Source: Dermatophilaceae bacterium (lineage in GTDB: Bacteria > Actinomycetota > Actinomycetes > Actinomycetales > Dermatophilaceae). Taken from it: a DNA stretch of 21,607 bases. The stretch covers positions 1-21,607 of the forward strand of contig JABFXB010000076.1 of assembly GCA_013361975.1 (NCBI GenBank). The letters run 5' to 3'. Positions 1-7,622 of this stretch are shown here, piece after piece. The notes under the pieces are model-generated. The model searched no databases. It saw nothing but the letters and a program-made list of their open reading frames with translations, and was not told where the DNA came from. The position numbers and the translations under genes are program-made. How positions within the stretch are numbered: the stretch's first letter is position 1; each line of letters starts with the position of its first letter.

Positions 1-472
1 CGCCGGCGAGCGCCCGCACGTCCGCCCGGGACCGCAGCGGTTCGAGCACGGTCGGGAAGATGCGCTCGGCCACCTGGCCCATCCGCCGGTAGAAGTCGGT
101 CCACCCGGCGTACGCGTCGTCGTCGCCGGTCAGCGCCCGGAACGCAGCCTGCGTCGCGGCGGCGTCACCGTTGTCGACGAGCAGACCCCGGCCGGGGTCC
201 CCCGGCACCGGCGTGTACGACGAGAACCGTCGCCGGACGAGCTGCAGGTCGAGGTCGAGGTCGGTGAGCACCTGCCGAGGGAGCAGCGAGACGAGGTAGG
301 AGTAGCGCGACAGCCGGGCGTCGACCCCGGCGAAGGCCCGCGCCGAGACGGCTGCGCCGCCCACCCGGTCCGAACGCTCGAGGAGGAGGACGGTCCTTCC
401 CGCGCGGGCCAGGTAGGCGGCGGCCGTGAGGCCGTTGTGTCCGGCCCCGATGATGATGTCGTCGTAGCGCAC
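1..472 (-). CDS. FAD-dependent oxidoreductase, phytoene-desaturase-like (C-terminus outside the window)
   Basis: The protein starts at a GTG (complement of 470-472) and runs off the left edge, so only about 157 N-terminal residues are visible. The N-terminus carries a dinucleotide-binding beta-alpha-beta: DDIIIGAGHNGLTAAAYLA, followed about 10 residues later by an acidic end (LLLER) and RVGGAA. This is the FAD-binding signature of the phytoene desaturase/amine oxidase superfamily (compare PYROXD2/CrtI-like enzymes). The substrate cannot be told from this fragment. The start is supported by a TAGTCT box exactly 6 nt upstream of the GTG, which implies a leaderless mRNA; no Shine-Dalgarno sequence is present. 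It lies downstream of the SGNH hydrolase on the same strand, but the promoter between them suggests separate transcription. Family assignment is solid; function is open. Confidence 0.85.
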   Translation of the reverse strand, partial: MRYDDIIIGAGHNGLTAAAYLARAGRTVLLLERSDRVGGAAVSARAFAGVDARLSRYSYLVSLLPRQVLTDLDLDLQLVRRRFSSYTPVPGDPGRGLLVDNGDAAATQAAFRALTGDDDAYAGWTDFYRRMGQVAERIFPTVLEPLRSRADVRALAG

Positions 473-478
473 CCGGTC

Positions 479-484
479 AGACTA
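479..484 (-). promoter_or_regulatory. Leaderless -10 box (TAGTCT) of the FAD oxidoreductase
   Basis: On the minus strand TAGTCT is followed by 6 nt and the GTG start, the geometry expected when transcription begins at the start codon. The -35 position (about 502-507) reads GGGCGC, a poor match to TTGAC, so an activator may be needed. The 11-bp repeats at 509-552 abut it. Confidence 0.5.
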
Positions 485-508
485 GGTGGCCCGACCGGGC
501 GGCGCCCG

Positions 509-552
509 ACGACCTCATCACGACTTCATCGCGACGTCAGCACGGCCTCATC
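509..552 (+). repeat. Four-unit 11-bp direct repeat, possible response-regulator binding array
   Basis: Four consecutive 11-base units start at 509, 520, 531 and 542: ACGACCTCATC, ACGACTTCATC, GCGACGTCAGC, ACGGCCTCATC. Each has TCA at the same place. The array covers about -37 to -80 relative to the inferred transcription start of the FAD oxidoreductase and overlaps the stop codon of the SGNH hydrolase by a few bases. The 11-nt period with an invariant TCA recalls PhoP/PhoB direct-repeat units (PHO boxes), but the remaining bases fit that consensus only loosely. The repeat is seen directly; the regulator is a guess. Confidence 0.45.
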
Positions 553-1626
553 GCACCCCCGCGGCCTGCCGCTGCGACCACGAGCGGTCGGCGGCGTCGA
601 TGCTCGCGCGGCTGCGCAGGTCGACCCCGGCGCGCTTGGCCGCGGCCCGGGCCTCGGGTGTCGTGAGGTCGGGGGCGACGAACCGCTCCGGCGCGATGGT
701 GCGGTCGGCGGCGGCATACCTGCTGTTGCCCGCGGCGATGGCGTCGGCGGAGTACGTGTTGGATGCGCTCTTGGCGGCGAGGGTGACCCCGAACGCCGGC
801 TTCGTGACCACGGCGTAGCCGTCGCGGTGGCCCGCGACGTTCGGGTGGTAGCTCTCGCTGACCGGGCTGGACAGGCCGTTGAGCCACTCCGGGCTGTCGC
901 AGACGGCGTGCCCGACGAACTTCGAGGTGGGGTTGACGAAGGTGAACCCGCGCGCGGCGGCCGCAGTCGACGTGCGCGAGTTCAGCAGGTCGGCCGTCGC
1001 GTTGAGCCGCGACTCCTCCGTCGGCGAGAACCACGTGAAGGCGTTGCAGTCCGCGCCGTTGAAGATGCGCGGGTAGCCGACGACGATGACCTTCGCGTTC
1101 GGCGCCTTGGCGCGGATCGAGGAGTAGAGCGTCGACAGGCGCCCCGGGAGGGTGTTGTTGATGATGCTCTGCGCACCGTCGATGGCGCCGTTGCAGTTGC
1201 TCATCCAGGCGGCTGCGCGCACTCCGTCAGCACGTCGGCGAAGCCGGCGTCGTTGCCGCCCACCGAGATCGTCACGTATGCCGTCGAGCTCGAGAGCGCC
1301 GAGAGCTGGGTGTTCGTCACGTCGGCGACCGTGGCCCCCGAGCAGGCGCGGAAGGTGAGTGCGAGACCGAGGGAGGCCGCGTCGAGCGAGGGGTAGGCGT
1401 AGACGGACCGCTGGCACGAAGTTCCGTCACTGATGTACGTGCGCGTGCCGGTGCCGGACGAGTACGAGTCGCCGAGGGCGACGTAGGACCCGCCGGCCGC
1501 GACGGCCGGCGCACCGAGAGCGAGTGTGGCGCCGACGCCGACGGGACCGGTGAGGCCGGCCGCGACCGCGCGCCTGCGGACGGGGGAGCTGGTGGGGCTG
1601 GAGGACCTGACGGGCTTGCTCTTCAC
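548..1626 (-). pseudogene. Secreted SGNH/GDSL-family hydrolase, interrupted by a frameshift
   Basis: The gene is readable as two overlapping frames. The upstream part starts at GTG (1624-1626) with AAGGAG 6 nt before it. It encodes an arginine-containing signal sequence (RRRAVAAGL, cleavage near APAVAA), then ALGDSYSSG (block I, nucleophile Ser) and SVGGNDAG (block III Asn), and stops at 1201-1203 just after TECAQP. The other frame continues at once with WMSNCNGAID and runs to 548, including ESYHPNVAGH, which holds the catalytic His. The shift lies between 1207 and 1213; restoring one base gives a 359-residue protein of normal family length. The likely role is extracellular lipase/esterase. 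Because both halves are otherwise intact, this is either a very recent inactivation or a one-base sequencing error. The Asp of the usual DxxH is replaced by Glu (ExxH). Confidence 0.85.
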
Positions 1627-1704
1627 GACACACTCCTTTGTGGGTGGAAGGCTGATGACGCCGAGCACTGCAGAGCCATGCGAAAGGGCGTCGACCCGCG
1701 CTGG

Positions 1705-1720
1705 TGTGCTGGCGGTCACA
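1705..1720. promoter_or_regulatory. CRP/GlxR-like 16-bp site
   Basis: TGTGCTGGCGGTCACA differs from the CRP-family consensus TGTGA-N6-TCACA at one position. It lies about 80 bp upstream of the SGNH hydrolase start and about 160 bp upstream of the PH-domain gene. The location suits cAMP-CRP-type control of the secreted hydrolase. No clear -10 box for that gene was found. Confidence 0.4.
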
Positions 1721-1791
1721 CGTCCCGTACCGGACAGTAGGGCCACGTGCCGGGGGCCGCGAGTCGAAGTCGACGCGCCGCCGTCGAGGGG

Positions 1792-1820
1792 CCGACCTGT
1801 GTGGGTCGACGGCCTAGGCT
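1792..1820 (+). promoter_or_regulatory. Promoter candidate for the PH-domain gene
   Basis: CCGACC (1792-1797) and TAGGCT (1815-1820) are separated by 17 nt, a reasonable -35/-10 pair for a housekeeping sigma factor. Transcription would begin near 1827, leaving an untranslated leader of about 50 nt that contains the hairpin at 1841-1858 and the ribosome binding site. Confidence 0.4.
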
Positions 1821-1840
1821 GGCGGTGCATTCTTGGTTCC

Positions 1841-1858
1841 GAGGCCCGAACGGGCCTC
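1841..1858 (+). other. Leader hairpin upstream of the PH-domain gene
   Basis: GAGGCCC, loop GAAC, GGGCCTC form a perfect 7-bp stem ending 19 nt before the ATG and just before the CAGGAGG ribosome binding site. No U-run follows, so it is not a normal terminator. It could affect mRNA stability or ribosome access. Confidence 0.4.
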
Positions 1859-1877
1859 AGCGACAGGAGGATCGACG

Positions 1878-2600
1878 ATGGGCTTCCCCGACAACGTGCT
1901 GGCCAAGGGCGAGAAGGTCGAGCGAGACCTGCACCCGCACTGGCTCACGGTGGTGGTGCCGACGATCTTCGGCCTGCTGCTCGCCGCCGCGTGCATCGCC
2001 ATCGCCGTCGTCACTCCCGACGACACCACCGGAAACCGTATCCAGTGGGGCGCGATCATCGTGCTCGTGCTCGTCGCGATCCCAGCCGTCGTCACCCCGT
2101 ACCTGCGCTGGCGCACGACGCGCTACGTGATCACCTCGCACCGCGTCATGGTGCGCCGCGGCATCCTCACCAAGAACGGCAAGGACATCACGCTCTCCAA
2201 GATCACCGACGTGAGCTTCCAGCAGACCGTGCTCGACCGGCTCATCCGTTCGGGGTCGCTGCACATCGAGTCGGCCGGCGACAGCCCCGACGAGAACCTC
2301 GCGAACATCCCGCGCAGCAACGAGGTGCAGCAGCTCATCAACCGGCTCATCGACGAGGACGACCTGCGGCGCCGCCGCCACGGCGGCGGCGCCGGTGACG
2401 CGTACGACGACGGCTACGACGACGGCGCGTACGAGCAGGACCATGAGCAGGACTACGAGCGGGACTTCGAATCCGGGTCGCGCCGCGACGACACGACCGT
2501 GATCCGCCAGACCCGCCGCGGACCTCGGGAGCGGCCGCGCCTGGCCGAGGAGCGACCCCGCCGACCGCGCGACGGTGCAGAAGGCCACGACCCGGCCTGA
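1878..2600 (+). CDS. PH-domain (bPH_2/YdbT-like) membrane protein
   Basis: This 240-residue protein starts at ATG 1878, preceded by CAGGAGG at good spacing. Two hydrophobic segments (about residues 22-45 and 57-75) are followed by a bacterial pleckstrin-homology domain of the bPH_2 type (about 78-135: WRTTRYVITSHRVMVRRGIL, then the ITLSKITDVS strand region). The tail after residue 165 is charged, rich in Asp, Tyr and Arg, and probably disordered; it contains DDGY/DDGAYEQDHEQDYE-like repeats. Proteins of this type are inner-membrane components of unknown function, sometimes linked to envelope stress or lipid interaction. It has its own promoter and leader hairpin, and nothing nearby indicates a partner. 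Family assignment is confident; the biological role is unknown. Confidence 0.85.
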   Translation: MGFPDNVLAKGEKVERDLHPHWLTVVVPTIFGLLLAAACIAIAVVTPDDTTGNRIQWGAIIVLVLVAIPAVVTPYLRWRTTRYVITSHRVMVRRGILTKNGKDITLSKITDVSFQQTVLDRLIRSGSLHIESAGDSPDENLANIPRSNEVQQLINRLIDEDDLRRRRHGGGAGDAYDDGYDDGAYEQDHEQDYERDFESGSRRDDTTVIRQTRRGPRERPRLAEERPRRPRDGAEGHDPA

Positions 2601-2617
2601 CGGCATAGGTGACGGGA

Positions 2618-2648
2618 TTGACCTGAAGCTCACTTGAGGTTGCACGCT
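2618..2648 (+). promoter_or_regulatory. SoxR/MerR-type promoter with 19-bp spacer and dyad operator
   Basis: TTGACC (2618-2623) and CACGCT (2643-2648) are separated by 19 bp, the elongated spacer typical of promoters activated by DNA distortion by MerR-family regulators. The spacer region carries the dyad CCTGAAGCTCACTTGAGG (2622-2639), which matches the E. coli SoxR box as I recall it (CCTCAAGTTAACTTGAGG) at 15 of 18 positions. The GTG start of the MFS gene is 7 nt after the -10 box, so the transcript is probably leaderless. The regulator is not encoded in this window. Confidence 0.65.
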
Positions 2649-2655
2649 CTCGCCT

Positions 2656-4053
2656 GTGACCCGACACGCCACCGAACCCGCACCCCAGCTGCTCTCCGGC
2701 GCGCACGCGCCGCTCGCGCTGGGCGTGGTCGCCCTCGTGACGCTCGGCGCCTTCGAGAACCGGGCCGTGTCGACGGCGCTGCCCAGCATCGTCCACGACC
2801 TCGACGCCATCACCGGCTACGGCGTGGTGACTGCGGCCCCGCTGGCGTCCTATCTCGTGTCGCTGGCCGCTGCCGGGTGGTGGGCCGACCGCAGCGGCCC
2901 TGCGCCGGTGCTGCGAGCCGGGATGCTCGCGTTCCTCGTCGGGATGACGGTGACGGCGACTGCCGCGACCCTGCCCCTGCTCGTCGCCGGCCGGCTGCTG
3001 GGTGGGCTGGCCGAAGGGCTGCTCGACGTCGGGGTGATGGTCCTCGTCGCCCGAGCCCTGGACCCTCGCCTGCGACCCCGGGTGATGGCCCTCTTCGCCG
3101 CCGCGTGGGTGCTGCCCTCGGTGCTGGGGCCCGCCGTCACCGGAGCGGTCACCGAGGCCGTCGGCTGGCGCTGGGTGTTCGCCGCCGGGCCGGTCGTGCT
3201 CGTGCCGGTCTGGCTCGCCCTGCGCCCCGCCATCGCAGCATCCGATGCCCGCGACGCCTCCGAGACCCCGTCCCCGGCACGGCGACCACTGCACCTCGTC
3301 CTCCCATGGGCCCTCGTGGCCGCCACGGCGCTCGTGACCCTCAGCGTCGTGGCCGAGCGGCGTGTGGCCGGCCAGGTGTCGCCGGTGCTCGTCCTGGCAG
3401 CCGCGCTCGTGGCGCTCGCTCTCGCGGCACGGCGGCTCCTGCCGGAGGGGGCGCTGCACGCTGCCTGCGGGATCGGCGGGGTGGTCGCCCTCCGCGGCCT
3501 GCTGAGCGCCGCCTTCATGGGGGTCGGCGCGTTCCTGCCCCTCGTGCTGACCGTGCTGCGCCACCACGGACCCCTGACGGCAGGCATCAGCCTCAGCATC
3601 ACCGGCGTCACGTGGTCGGCGGGCTCGGCCGTGCAGAGCCGGCTCGACGGGCGGCCGATGCTCCTGCTGCGACTCGGCTTCGGGCTGCTGACGGTCGGTC
3701 TGGCCACGACGAGCCTCATCGTCTGGGCCGACGCCCCGACCGCTCTCGGGCTGAGCGGCTGGGCCGTGGCCGGTCTGGGCATCGGCCTGACGTCGAGCAC
3801 CCTCTCGGTGCTGACCATGGGCGCGTCCGCCGATGCCGACCAGGGACACCACAACGCGGGTGGTCAGATGGCCGCCTCGATGGCGAGCGCCGTCTTCCTC
3901 GCCGTGGCGGGCGGCGTGATCGCGTGGTTCGGCGCCCCCTCACGTGAGGCGTTCGGAGTCATCAGCGGCCTCGCGGTGTCGGTGGGTGTGCTCGCCATGG
4001 TCGTCACCGGCCGCGCCCGCTGCGCCGTCGACGTCATGACGCGAAGGGCCTGA
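2656..4053 (+). CDS. MFS transporter, drug-efflux type
   Basis: This 465-residue, strongly hydrophobic protein has about 12-14 predicted membrane segments. The loop motif GWWADRSGP (residues 74-82) corresponds to MFS motif A (GxxxDRxG), and ENRAVSTALPSIVHDLD (34-50) resembles the first-helix region of DHA2-type drug:proton antiporters (ALPxIxxDL). AGRLLGGLAEG follows in the fourth segment. The GTG start at 2656 has no Shine-Dalgarno sequence but fits a leaderless start 7 nt after the CACGCT box. The upstream SoxR-like operator suggests induction by redox-active compounds, which would make this an exporter for such molecules or for a secondary metabolite. The substrate is not deducible. No transporter partner or regulator is adjacent. 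Confidence 0.85.
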   Translation: MTRHATEPAPQLLSGAHAPLALGVVALVTLGAFENRAVSTALPSIVHDLDAITGYGVVTAAPLASYLVSLAAAGWWADRSGPAPVLRAGMLAFLVGMTVTATAATLPLLVAGRLLGGLAEGLLDVGVMVLVARALDPRLRPRVMALFAAAWVLPSVLGPAVTGAVTEAVGWRWVFAAGPVVLVPVWLALRPAIAASDARDASETPSPARRPLHLVLPWALVAATALVTLSVVAERRVAGQVSPVLVLAAALVALALAARRLLPEGALHAACGIGGVVALRGLLSAAFMGVGAFLPLVLTVLRHHGPLTAGISLSITGVTWSAGSAVQSRLDGRPMLLLRLGFGLLTVGLATTSLIVWADAPTALGLSGWAVAGLGIGLTSSTLSVLTMGASADADQGHHNAGGQMAASMASAVFLAVAGGVIAWFGAPSREAFGVISGLAVSVGVLAMVVTGRARCAVDVMTRRA

Positions 4054-4072
4054 TCGCGGATCAGCCGGAGCT

Positions 4073-4086
4073 GTCCCTTCTGGGAC
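4073..4086 (+). terminator. Weak hairpin between the MFS and acyl-CoA synthetase genes
   Basis: GTCCC, loop TTCT, GGGAC form a 5-bp stem 20 nt after the MFS stop, without a U-run. It might attenuate read-through into the synthetase gene 28 nt further on. TGATC-GCG-GATCA at 4051-4063 includes the MFS stop codon and is a second small dyad. Confidence 0.2.
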
Positions 4087-4113
4087 GGGCGCTCGCGTGG
4101 CAAGGTCGGACCC

Positions 4114-5889
4114 ATGAGCCTCCCGAGCGACGACGCCACGACCGGAACCCTCGACCCGACGACCGCCTACCGCGCCGCCCGCGACCAGCTGCTCGAGCTG
4201 CGGAACGACCATGCGGCAGCCGTTCGAGAGTTCACGTTCCCCGACGTCGGAGACCGCTGGAACTGGGCGGTCGACTGGTTCGACGCGGTCGCGCGCGGCA
4301 ACGACAAGCCGGCGCTGACGATCGTCGAGGAGGACGAGTCGTCGGCCACCGTCAGCTTCGACGAGATGGCCCGGCGCTCCGACCGCGTCGCTTCCTGGCT
4401 CGGCTCGCTGGGCATCGGCCGCGGCGACTCCGTCGTGCTCATGCTCGGCAACCAGGTCGAGCTCTGGGAGACGATGCTCGCCGTCATGAAGCTCGGCGCC
4501 GTCATCGTGCCGACGACCACGGCGGTCGGCCCGGGCGACCTCGCCGACCGCATCGAGCGGGTGGCGGCGCGCGCCGTCGTGACGAACGCGGCGGAGGTGC
4601 ACAAGCTCGACGACCTGCCCGGTGACTTCGTGCGGGTGGCCGTCGGCAGCGACGCGGCCGGCGGCGAGCTCGACGGCTGGCACGCGTACGCCGACGCGCA
4701 CGCCTCGGACGCCGGGCCCGCGCCGCACCCGGGCACCGGGCCGGAGGACCGTCTCCTGCTCTACTTCACCTCCGGCACCACGAGCCGCCCCAAGCTCGTC
4801 GAGCACACGCAGCGCTCCTACCCGGTCGGCCACCTGACGACGACGTACTGGATCGGCCTGCAGCCCGGCGACGTGCACCTCAACATCAGCAGCCCCGGCT
4901 GGGCCAAGCACGCGTGGTCGTCGTTCTTCGCGCCGTGGATCGGCGAGGCGACGATCTTCGTGTACAACTACGTCCGCTTCGACGCAGCGGCCCTGCTGCG
5001 GGTCCTCCGCGAGCACCAGGTCACCTCGATGTGCGCGCCCCCGACCGTGTGGCGGATGCTCATCAAGAGCGACCTGTCGGGCGGCTCCGGCGCGCTCCGC
5101 GAGGTGGTCGGCGCGGGCGAGCCGCTCAACCCGGAGGTCATCGCGCAGGTCGAGAAGGCGTGGGGCCTGACGATCCGAGACGGCTACGGCCAGACCGAGA
5201 TGACCCTGTCGGTCGGCAACACGCCCGGGTCGGTCGTCAAGCCCGGGTCGATGGGGCGGCCGCTCCCCGGCTACCCCGTGGTCGTCGTCGACCCGGTGAC
5301 GAACGAGCCGGTCGCCGAGCCCGACTCGGAGGGCAACCGCGAGGGCGAGATCTGCCTCGACCTGGCGCACCGCCCGGTCGCGCTCATGACCGGCTACCAG
5401 GGCGACGACCAGCGCAACGCCGACGCGATGGCCGGCGGTTTCTACCACACCGGCGACGTCGCCTCGGTCGACGCGGAGGGCTACATCTCCTTCGTGGGAC
5501 GCACCGACGACGTCTTCAAGGCGAGCGACTACAAGATCAGCCCGTTCGAGGTCGAGTCGGTGCTCATCGAGCACCCCGCGGTGGCCGAGGCGGCGGTCGT
5601 GCCGTCACCCGACCCGGTGCGCCTCGCGGTGCCCAAGGCGTACGTCGCCCTGGCGCCCGGGCACGAGCCCGGCGCGGAGGTGGCCCGCTCGATCCTGGCC
5701 CACGCCCGCGAGAAGCTCGCGCCGTGGCAGCGGGTGCGCCGCATCGAGTTCTTCGAGCTGCCCAAGACGATCTCGGGCAAGATCCGCCGCGTCGAGCTGC
5801 GTGGCCGTGAGCGTGACCTCGAGGCGCTCGGCGGCAGCCAGCCCGACCTCGAGTGGCGCGACGACCAGTTCCCCGACCTCAAGGGCTGA
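4114..5889 (+). CDS. Acyl-CoA synthetase (AMP-forming, ACS/ACSM-like)
   Basis: This 591-residue ANL-superfamily enzyme activates a carboxylic acid with ATP to an acyl-adenylate and transfers it to CoA. The visible motifs are in order: the phosphate-binding loop YFTSGTTSRPK (217-227), GAGEPLNPE (333-341), DGYGQTE (356-362), FYHTGD (443-448), GRTDD (462-466) and the C-terminal catalytic lysine in PKTISGKIRR (K556). The loop has SR where most relatives have G and a small residue. The overall plan with an N-terminal extension resembles acetyl- or medium-chain acyl-CoA synthetases, not fatty-acid FadD enzymes. Chain length cannot be fixed from sequence alone. The start is the first ATG of the frame, with AAGG about 8 nt before it. 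Its last 11 bp overlap the convergent metallophosphoesterase gene. Confidence 0.9.
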   Translation: MSLPSDDATTGTLDPTTAYRAARDQLLELRNDHAAAVREFTFPDVGDRWNWAVDWFDAVARGNDKPALTIVEEDESSATVSFDEMARRSDRVASWLGSLGIGRGDSVVLMLGNQVELWETMLAVMKLGAVIVPTTTAVGPGDLADRIERVAARAVVTNAAEVHKLDDLPGDFVRVAVGSDAAGGELDGWHAYADAHASDAGPAPHPGTGPEDRLLLYFTSGTTSRPKLVEHTQRSYPVGHLTTTYWIGLQPGDVHLNISSPGWAKHAWSSFFAPWIGEATIFVYNYVRFDAAALLRVLREHQVTSMCAPPTVWRMLIKSDLSGGSGALREVVGAGEPLNPEVIAQVEKAWGLTIRDGYGQTEMTLSVGNTPGSVVKPGSMGRPLPGYPVVVVDPVTNEPVAEPDSEGNREGEICLDLAHRPVALMTGYQGDDQRNADAMAGGFYHTGDVASVDAEGYISFVGRTDDVFKASDYKISPFEVESVLIEHPAVAEAAVVPSPDPVRLAVPKAYVALAPGHEPGAEVARSILAHAREKLAPWQRVRRIEFFELPKTISGKIRRVELRGRERDLEALGGSQPDLEWRDDQFPDLKG

Positions 5890-7519
5890 TCGTCGAGGTC
5901 GACGGGGCCGACGACTCCACCGGGATCGGCCGCAGCGTCGTCTCCTCGAGCCGGCTGCAGGTGCGCTTCTCGGGGTCCGGTTGAGGCTGGCCCGGCTGCT
6001 GCTGCACCGTCGCCGGTGGGCGGTACGGGTCGATGCGGGCACCGCTCACGACCTGCACGCTGTCGTAGGCCGGGCGACCCTCGAGGAGGTTGCGGAACGA
6101 GTAGCGGGTCAGCGAGGTCAGCTCGCACGACGTGCCGAACTGCGCGATGTCGAAGGAGTACGGCTGGCCGTTGAGCTCCTCGCCCGGGCCCTCGGAGTAG
6201 TGCGAGACGACCCCGCCGCCGGTGAAGGTGCCGACCTGGATGCGGTTCCCCTCGAGGGCGGGGGTGTGCATGTGCCCGTTGACGAGGATGCGTCCGCGCT
6301 CGACCTGCTCGGCGGCATACGGCTCGTGGGTGACGACGAGGTCGGGCTCGGGCCCCTCGGCGACGGCGGCGTTGTAGCGGTCGGCCGCCGGCTTCGCCTT
6401 GCCCTTGGGGTCGGCATTGTCGTCGCCGAAGTAGCGCGGGTCGTTGAAGCCGGTGATGCGCAGGCCGCGGAACGAGAGTTCGCGCAGCCCGTCGGCGGGG
6501 TTCTCGAGCAGGACCACGTTGGGGATGCGCGCCATGCGGGCGAGGACCGCCCGGTCGGTCGCCGACGACTGGTCGTGGTTGCCGCTCGTGAAGATGTAGG
6601 GCACGCCCAGCGACTGGATCGAGCGGTAGATGCCCGCCGCGTCACCCTCCTGCACGCGGCCGAAGTTGACGAGGTCGCCGCTGTCGATGACGGCGTCGAT
6701 GTCCTCCTCCTCGATGATCGTGCGCATCAGGGCGTACTGGTTGGCGCCGTGGATGTCGGAGACGAGGAGGAAGCGGGCCGACGGCGGCCCCTCGACGGTG
6801 CCGGCGACGTACTTCTGCTGGAGGGCCTGCGTGACGGCGAGCAGGTTGCGGAAGTACGGCGTCACCTGCGTCGCGCGCGCCTCGACGTCGGCGAGCAGGC
6901 CGGCGTTGCGCTGCACGACGCCGAGGACGCCGCTCGTGCGGTACTCGGCGAAGCGGGCCGGCTGGTAGGTGGTCGCGATGCCGGCGAACGTGCCGACGGT
7001 GGCGACGACCATCGCCGACGCGACGAACGCGACGTGGTGGCGTCGGGTGTTGCGCTGCCGGATGTAGTGCGACGCCAGCGAGAGCAGCACCGCGATCGCC
7101 CCGGCGCCCAGCACGAACCGGATGCCGACGCCGGTCGCCGCCTGCCCGATGGCCGACGAGATCTCGTCGTTCGAGGGCTGCAGTGCCCGGATGTCGACGT
7201 TCGGCCGGGTGAAGAGGTTGGTGATCTCCTCGCGCACCGCCACCTGCACGTCGAGCCCGGGCGCCAGGATCGGCGACGCGAACTGCACGTCGACGTCGCC
7301 GACGATCGTCGGGGCGTGGAGCACCGGCGAGTGCCGTGGCACCGGGTCGAGCCGCAGCACGGCGCGGTACTGCGACGTCTCGGCGACGGTGGGGGCGAGG
7401 TTCGTCGCGGCCACGCCGCCGAGGTAGCAGGCGGCCAGCACGGCGAGCCACTTGAGCAGGTGCGACCCGCGGCGCAGCCAGTGGCTGTCGCCGGACAGCA
7501 GGTTCCTCACCTGTCGCAC
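5879..7519 (-). CDS. Membrane-anchored metallophosphoesterase
   Basis: This 546-residue protein has three likely membrane segments (about 22-38, 132-152 and 163-185), with an extracytoplasmic region of about 90 residues between the first two. A calcineurin-like phosphoesterase domain follows. All five metal motifs are present: SDIHG (254-258), SGDLVN (280-285), SGNHDQ (312-317), VVTHEP (395-400) and NGHMHT (414-419), so two-metal catalysis is expected. The substrate (phosphodiester, nucleotide or lipid) is unknown. The start is a GTG (7517-7519) exactly 6 nt after a TAGGGT box, implying a leaderless transcript. The proline- and glutamine-rich C-terminal tail reads into the end of the convergent acyl-CoA synthetase gene. 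Confidence 0.88.
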   Translation of the reverse strand: MRQVRNLLSGDSHWLRRGSHLLKWLAVLAACYLGGVAATNLAPTVAETSQYRAVLRLDPVPRHSPVLHAPTIVGDVDVQFASPILAPGLDVQVAVREEITNLFTRPNVDIRALQPSNDEISSAIGQAATGVGIRFVLGAGAIAVLLSLASHYIRQRNTRRHHVAFVASAMVVATVGTFAGIATTYQPARFAEYRTSGVLGVVQRNAGLLADVEARATQVTPYFRNLLAVTQALQQKYVAGTVEGPPSARFLLVSDIHGANQYALMRTIIEEEDIDAVIDSGDLVNFGRVQEGDAAGIYRSIQSLGVPYIFTSGNHDQSSATDRAVLARMARIPNVVLLENPADGLRELSFRGLRITGFNDPRYFGDDNADPKGKAKPAADRYNAAVAEGPEPDLVVTHEPYAAEQVERGRILVNGHMHTPALEGNRIQVGTFTGGGVVSHYSEGPGEELNGQPYSFDIAQFGTSCELTSLTRYSFRNLLEGRPAYDSVQVVSGARIDPYRPPATVQQQPGQPQPDPEKRTCSRLEETTLRPIPVESSAPSTSTISP

Positions 7520-7525
7520 CGTTTC

Positions 7526-7531
7526 ACCCTA
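7526..7531 (-). promoter_or_regulatory. Leaderless -10 box (TAGGGT) of the metallophosphoesterase
   Basis: TAGGGT on the minus strand, then 6 nt, then the GTG start. The perfect dyad GTGAC-CT-GTCAC (7540-7551) overlaps the spacer and -35 region, where a repressor could block polymerase. Confidence 0.5.
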
Positions 7532-7539
7532 ACCGGACC

Positions 7540-7551
7540 GTGACCTGTCAC
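7540..7551. promoter_or_regulatory. Inverted repeat GTGACCTGTCAC, candidate operator
   Basis: Perfect 5-bp arms flank a 2-bp centre, located about -27 from the inferred start of the metallophosphoesterase transcript and about 75 bp upstream of the divergent small membrane protein gene. It could control either gene. No regulator is identified. Confidence 0.3.
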
Positions 7552-7622
7552 CTCGAGAGCACCCACCGTTCACGTCGGCGTGCTGCCATGGGGCCATCCC
7601 GGCGACGACGCGAGGAGGAGAC

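Noticed and set aside
1722..1735. GTCCCGTACCGGAC quasi-palindrome in the SGNH-PH gap
   Set aside because: Short, two mismatched positions and no promoter context; such dyads are expected in GC-rich DNA.
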